Positions 54,856-64,000 of a stretch of 64,000 nt of DNA are shown here, piece after piece. Both the position numbers and the translations under genes were made by a program. Source of the stretch: Methanococcoides seepicolus (lineage in GTDB: Archaea > Halobacteriota > Methanosarcinia > Methanosarcinales > Methanosarcinaceae); the NCBI RefSeq assembly GCF_023684405.1, contig NZ_JAGSOI010000005.1:1-64000 (forward strand), read 5' to 3'. The notes below the pieces were generated by a model. That model was not told the origin of the DNA. It worked only from the letters and a program-made list of their open reading frames with translations, and did no database searches. Positions within the stretch are counted from its first letter, which is position 1. Every line of letters begins with the position of its first letter.

Positions 54856-56571
54856 TTAGTTAATAGCCATTAGTACTTCGCCCGTACCGACCAGATCCCC
54901 TTCGGAAACGAAGATCTCCTTTACCACACCGTTATGGGAAGCATGGATGGCATTCTCCATCTTCATGGCTTCGATCACACAGACCTTATCCCCTTCTTCA
55001 ACAGTATCCCCGACACTTACGTTCATGGAAAGGACCATTCCCTGCATGTGACTTGTAACCGCACCCTCACATTCAACAGCCTTTGAAGACTTCTCGGCAA
55101 CAGTGACAGAACCTCCGGCAGGCTCTACTTTGACCTCGAACACCTCGCCCTCGATCTCAACCCTATAATCCGTTGGTATGGCCACATTCACCGGTGCAAC
55201 ACCAGTCGCTGCCCTTACCGGAACAAGCTCCTCCTCCTCAGCCTCACCAAGCAGGAACTTAGGTGCGATCGCAGGATACAGGATATATGTAAGGACATCC
55301 TCCTCTTTCTTCACAAGACCCTTCTCTTCAGCCTCTTTTTTAAGGGACTCATACTCAGGTTTGAGAAGGTCTGCAGGACGACATGTGATGGGCACTTCAT
55401 CGCCAATTATCTTCGCGATCATTTCGGAACTGATAGGTGCAGGTGACCTGCCATAGAAACCACGTACATAATCCTTGACCTCATTTGGAACAACCTTGTA
55501 ACGCTCATCCATAAGCACATTCAATACAGCCTGTGTGCCTACAATCTGGCTGGTCGGGGTGACAAGCGGAGGATAACCAAGCTCCTCACGTACTTTTGGC
55601 ATCTCCTCCAGAACCGCCTCATATTTATCAAGGGCATTCTGCTCCTTAAGCTGTGAAACAAGATTGGAAAGCATACCACCAGGTATCTGATACAACAATA
55701 CGTTAGCATCAACCTGCTCAGAGATAGGGTCAAGGATACCCCGGAACTCTTCCTTAAGGTCCTTGAAATATTTTGTAACCTCTGTGAATAACCCAAGATC
55801 GAGGTCTGTGTCGTATTTTGTCCTCTGAAGAGCAGCAACAATAGATTCTGTCGGTGGCTGGGAAGTTCCTCCTGCCAGGGGAGAAAGCGCCGTATCGAGA
55901 ATATCGACACCTGCCTTACATGCAGCCAAGTAGCTCATGGATGCCATTCCTGATGTACAATGGCAGTGGAGTGCCACAGGAAGTCCTACCTCTTTCTTGA
56001 GTGAAGTTATAAGCTCATATGCTTCATGCGGTGCGAGAAGGCCTGCCATGTCCTTGATACAGATAGAATCACAATCAAGTTCAGCAAGCTCATTTGCAAA
56101 CTCGACATATTTCTCCACTGTATGTACCGGACTTATTGTATAACTGATAGTACCCTGTACATGAGCACCGACATTCTTTGCAACGGAGATAGCTTTCTCC
56201 ATGTTGCGTATATCATTAACAGCATCGAATATCCTGAAGATATCAATACCGTTCTCATGAGCTTTGGTAACGAATTTTTCCACAACATCATCAGAATAGT
56301 GACGATAGCCTACAAGGTTCTGGCCTCTAAGAAGCATCTGTGCAGGAGTGTTCTCCATACGACTCTTAAGCTCCCGGAGCCGCTCCCACGGATCTTCGTT
56401 CAGATAACGGATACATGTATCGAATGTTGCACCACCCCACATTTCAAGGGAATAGTAGCCAACCTCATCCAGTTTGTCGATGATAGGCAGCATGTTACGG
56501 GTTCGCATACGTGTTGCGAGAAGGGATTGGTGAGCATCCCTCAGAATAGTTTCCGTTATTTTTACTGTCAT
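54856..56571 (-). CDS. pycB: Pyruvate carboxylase subunit B (carboxyltransferase plus biotin carrier)
   Basis: 571 residues. [16 protein letters not shown] begins the HMGL-like carboxyltransferase with its metal ligands in [11 protein letters not shown]; the C-terminal 70 residues are a biotin carrier with EAMKMENAI, where the middle Lys is biotinylated. Together with PycA it makes oxaloacetate, the entry to the partial reductive TCA path of methanogens. First gene of pycB-pycA-birA. Confidence 0.95.
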   Translation of the reverse strand: MTVKITETILRDAHQSLLATRMRTRNMLPIIDKLDEVGYYSLEMWGGATFDTCIRYLNEDPWERLRELKSRMENTPAQMLLRGQNLVGYRHYSDDVVEKFVTKAHENGIDIFRIFDAVNDIRNMEKAISVAKNVGAHVQGTISYTISPVHTVEKYVEFANELAELDCDSICIKDMAGLLAPHEAYELITSLKKEVGLPVALHCHCTSGMASMSYLAACKAGVDILDTALSPLAGGTSQPPTESIVAALQRTKYDTDLDLGLFTEVTKYFKDLKEEFRGILDPISEQVDANVLLYQIPGGMLSNLVSQLKEQNALDKYEAVLEEMPKVREELGYPPLVTPTSQIVGTQAVLNVLMDERYKVVPNEVKDYVRGFYGRSPAPISSEMIAKIIGDEVPITCRPADLLKPEYESLKKEAEEKGLVKKEEDVLTYILYPAIAPKFLLGEAEEEELVPVRAATGVAPVNVAIPTDYRVEIEGEVFEVKVEPAGGSVTVAEKSSKAVECEGAVTSHMQGMVLSMNVSVGDTVEEGDKVCVIEAMKMENAIHASHNGVVKEIFVSEGDLVGTGEVLMAIN

Positions 56572-56825
56572 TATTTGTACCTCATAATTATCAATTCAGA
56601 CCCAGCTTTGGATCAATACGTTTTTCATAAGCCGAAATTGAACTTAATTGAACATATACTTTTATGTAGTTTCTGGTAAGCATTTATAAACAAAACGTAA
56701 TAAATACTATTATTATAATAATATAATATGAGAGTTAACTATGACCATTAACATCCCATAACCCTTAAAAAAGAGAAAAATGTAAAAAAAGGAGAAGAAT
56801 TAAAATATATATTTTAATGCGATAT

Positions 56826-57293
56826 TCATACAATTCCAACAGAACCTAAAAGTTTCAAGAAAGCTCCACCTACAGAGATAATGATCTTATCCATGGTGCT
56901 TGCTGCCTCTATCTTGATCTCTTCATTATCATATGCATCATTGAAATCCGCAACAGCATCCTCGGAATCCAGTAGCTCCCTCACCACATCTTCACTGGAA
57001 GTTATAATAAGGGCTGGTTCAAAACCAGGATTGGAAGCATTTACTTCTTCAAAAGTCGTAACCTCCAGATCTACATTCGTTACTGCTTTTATAGCAAGTA
57101 TGCTTGCATCGTTCATATCGATGAGCAAAAGCATTTCTTCATTTCCTATAACATATTTAACACTTGAAGGAACATGATCGACGTTCTCATTAAAATCGTT
57201 CACAACAAGGTCCAGATCATCAAAAAGATCTGCAGATGCAGGAATTGAAAGCATTGAAATAATCAACAGAATTGTTAGTATACCCCATTTCAT
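56826..57293 (-). CDS. Exported hypothetical protein
   Basis: About 155 residues. A signal peptide (GILTILLIISMLSIPASA) is followed by a small acidic alpha/beta domain with LDLVVNDFNENVDHVPSSVK and a hydrophobic C-terminal segment (IIISVGGAFLKLLGSVGIV). GAGGTG before the ATG at 57293 sets the start. Resembles small secreted proteins of methanogens; no family named. Confidence 0.65.
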   Translation of the reverse strand: MKWGILTILLIISMLSIPASADLFDDLDLVVNDFNENVDHVPSSVKYVIGNEEMLLLIDMNDASILAIKAVTNVDLEVTTFEEVNASNPGFEPALIITSSEDVVRELLDSEDAVADFNDAYDNEEIKIEAASTMDKIIISVGGAFLKLLGSVGIV

Positions 57294-57436
57294 TTTATAC
57301 ACCTCATTAAACTAAATGTTACTAATTAATCATATAGTTAACAAATATAAAAACATGCGGTTTAATTTCAATGGACATCAACATCTTTTTAATTTCACAC
57401 CCTATAATCACTGACAAGAAGGGAGAACAACCCAAT

Positions 57437-60400
57437 ATGGCAGAAATAGTTGCAAGCGATGAAATGCATGAGTACTTCAACACCCTTGAAGGCACACTAA
57501 AGGAAGAGATAGACATTGTAAATGATGCCCGATCCAGAGGCAAAGATCCAAAACCACATGTAGAGATACCTCTTGCAAAAGACCTTGCCGACCGTGTGGA
57601 AAACCTCATCGGGGTCAAAGGGGTTGCCGAACTTATACGCAAGCTTGAAGAAACGAAGTCAAGGGAAGAAGCTGCACTGGCACTTGGAAGAGAGGTCGCC
57701 CAGGGAAAGGTAGGAGAGTTCGACTCGAAATCAGAAGCCATCGAAGCTGCCATACGCGTATCTGTTGCAATGCTTACAGAAGGGGTTGTAGCAGCTCCCA
57801 TAGAAGGGATCGACCGTGCAAGTATAGGAAAGAACGATGATGGTTCTGAATATGTGAGCATATTCTATGCAGGCCCGATACGCAGTGCCGGAGGTACAGC
57901 ACAGGCATTATCTGTCCTTGTTGGAGATTATGTGCGCAGAGGCGTTGGTATCGACAGGTACAAACCTCGTAAAGAAGAAGTTGAGCGTTACATCGAAGAG
58001 ATCATGCTCTACAAACGGGTTGCAAGTCTCCAGTACACCCCTTCTGAGGAAGAGATACGCCTTATTGTAGAGAACTGTCCAATCTGTATTGATGGAGAAC
58101 CCACCGAAGCAGAAGAAGTAGAAGGACACCGCAACCTTGAGAGAATTAACACTAACCGAGTACGTGGCGGAATGGCATTGGTACTTGCCGAAGGTCTGGC
58201 ACTGAAAGCCCCGAAGATACAAAAACATGTGAAAAATCTGAAGATCGATGGTTGGGAATGGCTCGAGCAACTAATCTCCGGTGTAAAAAGTTCATCCGAG
58301 AGTGGTGAAGATGAAGAGACGGATGGGAAACCGAAGATAAAACCAAAGGACAAGTATATGCGGGACCTCATTGCAGGAAGACCTGTTTTTTCCCATCCAT
58401 CAAGACCAGGCGGGTTCAGACTTCGATATGGACGATCACGCAATACCTCATTCGCAGCTGCGGGCATAAGTCCTGCCGGAATGATAGTGATGGATGATTT
58501 CATTGCACCCGGAACACAGCTAAAGGTGGAACGCCCTGGAAAGGCCGCAGGCATGGCCCCGGTAGATTCCATTGAAGGACCCACTGTGCGCCTTAACAAC
58601 GGCGATGTTATCAGAATAGACACCATCGAGGAGGCATACGCCCTTCGTTCCGAAGTAGAAGAAATAATTGATATCGGTGAGATACTAATCAACTACGGGG
58701 ATTTCCTTGAGAATAACCATCCCCTTGCACCTTCCCCATATTGCTTTGAGTGGTGGATACAAGAATACAGGAAAGCCGCCCCAGATGCAGAAACCAATGA
58801 GGCGGAACTGAAAGAGCCGACACAAGAGGTTGCATTGGACCTGTGCAAGGAACTGAACATACCACTGCACCCGAAATTCACATACCTTTGGCATGACATT
58901 GACAATTCCCAGTACACAGCACTTGCAGACCTTATTTCGGAAGATGGTCTGCTTGAAGCGGACGGGTCATTTCTCAAGTTGCCACTACAAAGAACAATTG
59001 ATACAGGAATGAAGAAGGTACTCGAAGACCTCCTTGTACAACACAAGGTAGAGGGTCCAACAATAATTATAGAAGAGCCACTTCCGTTTATCTATTCTCT
59101 CGGACTTGACAAAAGGCTCTCTAAAGGATGGGATTCACTTGAGCATGAAGAGCTGCTCGAGAACATCAATGAGATAGCCGGGTTTGTAGTCAGACCACGC
59201 GCCCCAACCAGAATTGGTGCCAGAATGGGGCGACCGGAAAAATCCGATAAAAGGAAAATGACACCGGCACCACATGCGCTTTTCCCCATTGCAGAGGCAG
59301 GCGGGAACACCCGAAGTCTCGAGAAGGCAGCAAATTTCAAGGTCAACACGAATTCAAAGACAGGCATGATCCCGGTAGAGATAGGAAATAGGATCTGCCC
59401 TGCGTGTGGAGTGGAAGGCTTTGAATTCAGATGTGACTGTGGAGAATACACGTTACCGAAATTGTTCTGCCCAAGATGTGGTATTTCGGTAAACAAGGCA
59501 AAATGTCCGAAATGCGATTCCAAGACCACCTGTACCAGCATGCGTAAGATCGATTTCAAAAGCATTTATCAGAAAGCTTATGCGAATATAGGAGAAAGGG
59601 ATCACCTCGATTCTTTCAAAGGTGTCAAAAAGATGATGTCAAAGCACATGACACCGGAGCCTCTTGAGAAAGGTATTCTCCGAGCTAAACATGATCTGTT
59701 CACATTCAAAGATGGGACTGTACGATATGATATGTCGGACATCCCCCTTACCCACATACGACCATCAGAGATAGGCGTCAGTTGTGAAAGGATGATAGAA
59801 CTGGGCTATTTGAAAGACATCTATGGCAAACCTCTAACCGATAGTGAGCAGGTACTTTGCCTCAAGGTACAGGACCTGGTGATCTCATATGATGCCGCCG
59901 ACTATATTTTGAGGATCACACAGTATATAGATGATCTGCTAGTGAAATATTATAAGGTCGCCCCATACTACAATACAAAACACATAGACGATATTGTTGG
60001 CGTGCTTCTTATGGGACTTGCACCCCACACATCCGCAGGTGTTCTTGGAAGACTTCTCGGATTCACCACTGCTTCAGTGGGTTATGCACATCCGTACTTC
60101 CATGCAGCAAAAAGGAGGAACTGTGACGGGGATGAAGACTGCGTAATGCTTCTTATGGATGGCCTTCTTAATTTTTCCCGTGATTATCTCCCCGACAAGA
60201 GGGGAGGACAGATGGATGCACCGCTTGTTCTGACCACCCGCCTCGATCCAAGCGAGGTCGATAAGGAAGCACACAATATAGATATGTGTGCATCCTACCC
60301 GCTGGAATTCTATGAAGCGACCCAGAACATCGCAAATCCAAAGGACTTTGAAAATACCATGGACCTTGTAAGTGGCAGATTGGGTACGACACTGCAATAT

Positions 60401-60874
60401 GAAGAGTTCATGTTCACCCACGACACATCCAATATTGCTGCCGGACCGCTCAAAAGTGCATACAAGACCCTTGGGACCATGGTGGAGAAAATGGACGCTC
60501 AACTTGAGCTTGCTAAGAAGATACGCGCAGTGGATGCACCCGATGTTGCGGAAAGGGTATTGACATCACATTTTCTGCCGGATATGTTCGGCAACCTGAG
60601 GGCATTTTCAAGACAGGGGACCAGATGTGTCAAATGTGCTGCCAAGTTCCGCAGGCCACCTCTTACCGGAAGTTGTCCGAAATGCGGCGGGCGTGTGATA
60701 CTGACAGTACACGAAGGATCTGTTAAGAAATACCTGCAGGTTTCCATAAAAGTAGCGGAAGAGTATAATGTTTCCAGCTATACAAAACAACGTATCGAAC
60801 TGATAGGTTATGATATGAAATCCCTTTTCGAAAATGATAAGTCAAAACAGATGGGACTTTCCGACTTCATGTGA
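57437..60874 (+). CDS. polC: DNA polymerase D large subunit DP2
   Basis: About 1145 residues. The catalytic region [20 protein letters not shown] carries the metal-binding aspartates; zinc modules are [32 protein letters not shown] and, near the end, CVKCAAKF...CPKCGG. It is the polymerase subunit of the archaeal PolD, acting with the nuclease subunit DP1, which is not in the window. The CDGDED site, an intein hot spot in other archaea, is uninterrupted. ATG 57437 gives the expected N-terminus; 57371 would add 22 odd residues. Confidence 0.94.
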   Translation: MAEIVASDEMHEYFNTLEGTLKEEIDIVNDARSRGKDPKPHVEIPLAKDLADRVENLIGVKGVAELIRKLEETKSREEAALALGREVAQGKVGEFDSKSEAIEAAIRVSVAMLTEGVVAAPIEGIDRASIGKNDDGSEYVSIFYAGPIRSAGGTAQALSVLVGDYVRRGVGIDRYKPRKEEVERYIEEIMLYKRVASLQYTPSEEEIRLIVENCPICIDGEPTEAEEVEGHRNLERINTNRVRGGMALVLAEGLALKAPKIQKHVKNLKIDGWEWLEQLISGVKSSSESGEDEETDGKPKIKPKDKYMRDLIAGRPVFSHPSRPGGFRLRYGRSRNTSFAAAGISPAGMIVMDDFIAPGTQLKVERPGKAAGMAPVDSIEGPTVRLNNGDVIRIDTIEEAYALRSEVEEIIDIGEILINYGDFLENNHPLAPSPYCFEWWIQEYRKAAPDAETNEAELKEPTQEVALDLCKELNIPLHPKFTYLWHDIDNSQYTALADLISEDGLLEADGSFLKLPLQRTIDTGMKKVLEDLLVQHKVEGPTIIIEEPLPFIYSLGLDKRLSKGWDSLEHEELLENINEIAGFVVRPRAPTRIGARMGRPEKSDKRKMTPAPHALFPIAEAGGNTRSLEKAANFKVNTNSKTGMIPVEIGNRICPACGVEGFEFRCDCGEYTLPKLFCPRCGISVNKAKCPKCDSKTTCTSMRKIDFKSIYQKAYANIGERDHLDSFKGVKKMMSKHMTPEPLEKGILRAKHDLFTFKDGTVRYDMSDIPLTHIRPSEIGVSCERMIELGYLKDIYGKPLTDSEQVLCLKVQDLVISYDAADYILRITQYIDDLLVKYYKVAPYYNTKHIDDIVGVLLMGLAPHTSAGVLGRLLGFTTASVGYAHPYFHAAKRRNCDGDEDCVMLLMDGLLNFSRDYLPDKRGGQMDAPLVLTTRLDPSEVDKEAHNIDMCASYPLEFYEATQNIANPKDFENTMDLVSGRLGTTLQYEEFMFTHDTSNIAAGPLKSAYKTLGTMVEKMDAQLELAKKIRAVDAPDVAERVLTSHFLPDMFGNLRAFSRQGTRCVKCAAKFRRPPLTGSCPKCGGRVILTVHEGSVKKYLQVSIKVAEEYNVSSYTKQRIELIGYDMKSLFENDKSKQMGLSDFM

Positions 60875-60929
60875 GGTAGGAAGGTCTGAGATACTAAAAG
60901 ATATGGAGCGATACATGCCGTCCAACATG

Positions 60930-60975
60930 TTGCAATATATTGTGAATTGCAATATATTGTAACTTTAATATGTTG
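60930..60975. repeat. Tandem palindromic TTGCAATATATTGT repeats
   Basis: TTGCAATATATTGT occurs at 60930-60943 and again at 60947-60960, each around the palindrome CAATATATTG; a partial inverted copy (TTAATATGTTGCAA) follows. It lies between the convergent ends of polC and mmp10. Confidence 0.6.
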
Positions 60976-61017
60976 CAAGATACCCATATCGGTAAGATAT
61001 TACTGTAAAATTTTCAT

Positions 61018-62247
61018 TTATACAGGCATACCGATCGCATTGATGTGTTCGACAAGTTCTTTGAAATTCTCAAATTCAATTTCAAGAACCTCTTTTTCAG
61101 TCATGCCGATCGACATCTCACCATCAACGGTCAAGGATTCAGGGCCACGCCTTACCATCCTATCGACACCATCGGCAGAAAGTACAGCCTTTGCTTCGGG
61201 ATCATGAACAAAGGCACGCCCAGGGATCAGCACTGTTTCTGTGACTTCGGAAAGATCGAGACCATTGAGGTCATCAATGGTTATCAGACAGCCAATATCC
61301 TTGTTAAGTCCGATTACATTAACAGTGCCCCCGAGCTTGTCAAATATTTCGGACAGCCTGCCTGCAGCGACCTTACTTGTGAGGATCGTGGCCTTTTTTC
61401 GGACCTCAGGAAGTTGTGCCAGCAGGTCATCATGCAGACGTATGGCGAAAGGAGAACCTATAAGAGGATCTTCCAGAGGTGTGCCCGTGATCCTTAGATC
61501 GTGCTTGGATGCGGCTTCGCGAACCATTTGGGTGAACTCATCCACAGTTTGGGTCTTGATGTTGTCCATTATTGGTGCGTTCTCAAGAATAAGGCCTTCT
61601 TCCCTTGAATTTGCAAATCGCATTAGAATAGCACCTGTCGCACCCATCTCTTCGAGGTCACTCAATGTATTTTCAAGTACGGCACCATCGTTGATGCCCG
61701 GTATTACTACGATAGCAGCATAAACCTCACAATTTGCACAGAACTCACGAAGCACGACCAATGAGATCTCTGGTTCAGGGTCGTTCATGTACTTTCCACG
61801 GATCACAGGATCGGTGGCAAATACTGTGAATGAGACTTCAGTTACGCCGTTCTCGATAAAGAACGCGGCATCGTCTTCAGAGGTGAATCCTTTTCCACTT
61901 GTGTATCCAAGATGGATGGGTTTGCGGAACTGTGAGAGGAAGGTCACAAGTTCTTTGAGCTCAGGGTAACAACTGACATCGCCACCGCCACTTATTGTGA
62001 TCTTCTCAAGGTCACCACTGCCAAAATGGATAGCTTGTGAGACCTCCCCCATGACATATTGAGCAGGTTTGAAACCGGAGTAGAGCTCTTTTACACCACG
62101 TGTACAATAGTCACACCCCTTTGAAAAAGGAAAACAATGTTTACAACCAAACGCAGGTACATCTTTCACTTTTTTGAAATAGCAATAACTGCAAAACCCA
62201 CGGCAATCCACACCTGGGTTACCTCCAACATCCGCTACAATTTCCAT
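61018..62247 (-). CDS. mmp10: Methanogenesis marker 10, McrA arginine methyltransferase
   Basis: 409 residues. Radical SAM motif [12 protein letters not shown] near the N-terminus, then a Cys-rich CKHCFPF and CDYCTRG, matching the Mmp10 family, a cobalamin-dependent radical SAM enzyme that C-methylates an active-site arginine of McrA. It lies next to and divergent from the mcr operon, as in other methanogens, so enzyme and substrate are encoded together. Confidence 0.93.
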   Translation of the reverse strand: MEIVADVGGNPGVDCRGFCSYCYFKKVKDVPAFGCKHCFPFSKGCDYCTRGVKELYSGFKPAQYVMGEVSQAIHFGSGDLEKITISGGGDVSCYPELKELVTFLSQFRKPIHLGYTSGKGFTSEDDAAFFIENGVTEVSFTVFATDPVIRGKYMNDPEPEISLVVLREFCANCEVYAAIVVIPGINDGAVLENTLSDLEEMGATGAILMRFANSREEGLILENAPIMDNIKTQTVDEFTQMVREAASKHDLRITGTPLEDPLIGSPFAIRLHDDLLAQLPEVRKKATILTSKVAAGRLSEIFDKLGGTVNVIGLNKDIGCLITIDDLNGLDLSEVTETVLIPGRAFVHDPEAKAVLSADGVDRMVRRGPESLTVDGEMSIGMTEKEVLEIEFENFKELVEHINAIGMPV

Positions 62248-62666
62248 ATCGATCGGAGATACCTTAATTTATGTGATACAAATCATTTGTGGTGTAAAAA
62301 CGGGTAAGTCACATTGTGATTATTATAACCTAATAAATTAAAATATATAGTGCCTAAATACACATTTGTTATTACAAATTGTTCAAAACGTATGTATTTT
62401 GTATGCGTGTTTGTATGTAATTATTCAGACCCATACCAATCCCCATTAGAATTGTCCACGATTTCTCGAGATTGAGACGTGCCTTCATAATCCAAATGCA
62501 AAAGCTTAAACATAAAAACAGCATTTCAATTTTGAATTGACTAGAAGGGACTACAATTGGAAATATAAAAAACACATTAATGGAGATCGGAAAGAACTTC
62601 CGACCATTAGTTCAATTATGTGATTTCCAGGAAGAGTTCCCGTAATAAAATTAGGAGGAAATATAC
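62248..62666 (+). promoter_or_regulatory. mcr promoter and long structured leader
   Basis: TATA-like TAAAATATATAG (62338-62349) predicts a start near 62372 and a leader of about 295 bases. It carries TCAATT-ttg-AATTGA (62526-62540) and TCGGAA-agaac-TTCCGA (62587-62603), then AGGAGG at 62651-62657. Long leaders are known for mcr in Methanosarcina. Confidence 0.6.
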
Positions 62667-63971
62667 GTGTCTGACAAAATAGACATATATGACGACAGAG
62701 GTACACTGTTGGAAAGCGATGTAGATATAAACGACCTCGCCCCAACATCTAATGCAGCAATCGGAAAGATCATCAAAGACACAAAGAGAACTGTTGCTAT
62801 CAATCTTGCAGGTATCGAGAAAGGTCTCGCAACCGGCAAGTATGGTGGTAAAGGACGTCAGATTCTCGGACGCGATCTTAAGTATGATATCGTAGGGAAC
62901 GCAGATGCTATCGCAGAGTCTGTTGCAAACCTTGTAAAGGTAAGCGATGATGACGACACACTCGTAAAAGTGATCGGTGGCGGAAAACAGCTTCTTGTGC
63001 AGGTTCCAAGCGCAAGAACAGACGCTGGTGCTGACTTCGTTTCAGGAAGCACAGTAAGTGGCGCAGCTGTTGTAGAGACCATCATCAATACGTTCAACAC
63101 CGACATGTTCGATGCACCACTCGTAAAGGGCGCTGTCTGGGGTAGCTACCCACAGACCATGGACATGAGCGGCGGTAACGTTGCATCAATTCTCAGCATA
63201 CCACAGCAGAATGAAGGTCTCGGTTTCTCCCTTAGGAACATCATGACCAACCACGTCGCTGCTATCACAGGCAGAAAGGCAATGAACGCTGCTGCACTCT
63301 CCTCGATCTACGAGCAGGCAGGTATGTTCGAGATGGGTAACGCAGTAGGTTCATTCAAGAGACACCAGTTGCTCGGATTCGCATATCAGGGCCTTAACGC
63401 TGACAACGTTGTCTACGACATAGTCAAAGAGAACGGTAAGAGCGGTACAATTGGTACAGTTATCGATACAGTTGTCGAGAAAGCACTCGACCTCGGCGTC
63501 ATCGAAGTTGACCACGTAGCACCATCCGGATACAAATTCTACAAAGCAAATGACGTTTCCATGTGGAACGCATGCACAGCAGCTGGTCAGCTCGCAGCTA
63601 CACTCGTAAACTGTGGAGCAGGCAGAGCAGCTCAGAACGTGTCATCAACCATCCTGTACTTCAACGATATAATCGAGAAGGAAACAGGCCTTCCTGGCTG
63701 TGACATGGGTAGAGCACAGGGTACTGGAGTCGGATTCTCTTTCTTCAGCCACTCAATCTACGGCGGTGGAGGTCCAGGTATCTTCAACGGTAACCACGTT
63801 GTAACAAGACACTCCAGAGGATTCGCAATTCCTTGTGTATCCGCTGCATGTTCAATTGACGCAGGTACTCAGATGATAACTATCGAAAAGACATCTGCAC
63901 TTGTCGGAAATGTGTTCGGTTCAATCGAAGAATTCAGAGAGCCAATCAAGGCAGTTGCAGGGGCGCTCTAA
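62667..63971 (+). CDS. mcrB: Methyl-coenzyme M reductase subunit beta
   Basis: 434 residues, the standard length. DKIDIYDDRGTLLESDVDIN at the start and the active-site region FFSHSIYGGGGPGIFNGNHV, with the substrate-lining Tyr, identify McrB. With McrA and McrG it forms the nickel-F430 enzyme releasing methane. GTG start at 62667, ten bases after AGGAGG. mcrD, mcrC, mcrG and mcrA would follow beyond the window. Confidence 0.97.
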   Translation: MSDKIDIYDDRGTLLESDVDINDLAPTSNAAIGKIIKDTKRTVAINLAGIEKGLATGKYGGKGRQILGRDLKYDIVGNADAIAESVANLVKVSDDDDTLVKVIGGGKQLLVQVPSARTDAGADFVSGSTVSGAAVVETIINTFNTDMFDAPLVKGAVWGSYPQTMDMSGGNVASILSIPQQNEGLGFSLRNIMTNHVAAITGRKAMNAAALSSIYEQAGMFEMGNAVGSFKRHQLLGFAYQGLNADNVVYDIVKENGKSGTIGTVIDTVVEKALDLGVIEVDHVAPSGYKFYKANDVSMWNACTAAGQLAATLVNCGAGRAAQNVSSTILYFNDIIEKETGLPGCDMGRAQGTGVGFSFFSHSIYGGGGPGIFNGNHVVTRHSRGFAIPCVSAACSIDAGTQMITIEKTSALVGNVFGSIEEFREPIKAVAGAL

Positions 63972-64000
63972 TACAAGTGTTCTAACAGATCTCAAAGGTA

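Noticed and set aside
57437-60874. Intein in the DP2 gene
   Set aside because: Length and the uninterrupted DGDED region match an intein-free protein.
60930-60975. CRISPR array
   Set aside because: Repeats are 14 bases with 3-base spacing and only two full copies; no array is present anywhere in the window.

Overview
The window comes from a methylotrophic methanogen of the Methanosarcinaceae. Cytochrome-linked HdrDE, mcrB beside mmp10, two-subunit pyruvate carboxylase, archaeal r-protein operons, RpoD with an Fe-S domain, DP2, MCM, Cbf5 and a monomethylamine-methyltransferase homologue all point there. Methanococcoides, Methanolobus or a close relative fits best, but the genus is inferred from general knowledge, not from a search. 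Every apparently intact gene in the window ends in TAA or TGA; I found no TAG stop. That agrees with an organism that reads UAG as pyrrolysine.

Layout. (1) 1-1.6 kb is a mobile-element graveyard: the start of an IS66 transposase, a frameshifted tyrosine-recombinase tail, and the tail of a TadC/FlaJ-type membrane protein. (2) 1.6-4.3 kb: ferredoxin, radical SAM protein, a small methanogen protein and UppS. (3) 4.3-9.2 kb is the most unusual block: a 26-codon small ORF divergent from a three-gene operon encoding an MtmB-family protein with Met where MtmB has pyrrolysine, an Orc1/Cdc6 paralogue, and a HyuA-type ASKHA ATPase. Two near-identical repeats flank the operon TATA box. (4) Two identical tRNA-Leu(GAG) genes, then rpoD-rps11-rps4-rps13 on the minus strand. 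(5) 12-21 kb is accessory: EamA transporter, HAD hydrolase, M1 aminopeptidase, DJ-1/PfpI protein, a surface octaheme cytochrome with a CxxCK heme, an AT-rich orphan membrane protein, and tRNA-Ser(GGA). (6) 21.2-37.2 kb is the long S10/spc-type r-protein operon, all minus strand, from rpl3 down to cbf5.

(7) 37.8-43 kb: methyltransferase, single-domain response regulator, Hsp20, a PEF-CTERM surface protein, RNase P RNA, and two tandem DUF116 proteins. (8) 43-46.5 kb: hdrED, a small sulfite-reductase-like gene broken by one frameshift, and a rubrerythrin-like protein. (9) 46.7-51.6 kb: TrmJ-like methylase, MCM, DUF424, and two coiled-coil proteins. (10) 51.8-56.6 kb: pycB-pycA-birA, with a PGF-CTERM surface protein behind. 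(11) 57.4-64 kb: DNA polymerase D large subunit, mmp10, and the start of the mcr operon.

The core genes describe energy conservation from methyl groups: Mcr makes methane and CoM-S-S-CoB, HdrDE reduces the heterodisulfide at the membrane, Mmp10 methylates an McrA arginine, and PycAB feeds oxaloacetate to biosynthesis. The best candidates for undescribed biology are the pyrrolysine-less MtmB/Orc1/HyuA operon with its divergent small ORF, and the CxxCK octaheme surface cytochrome.
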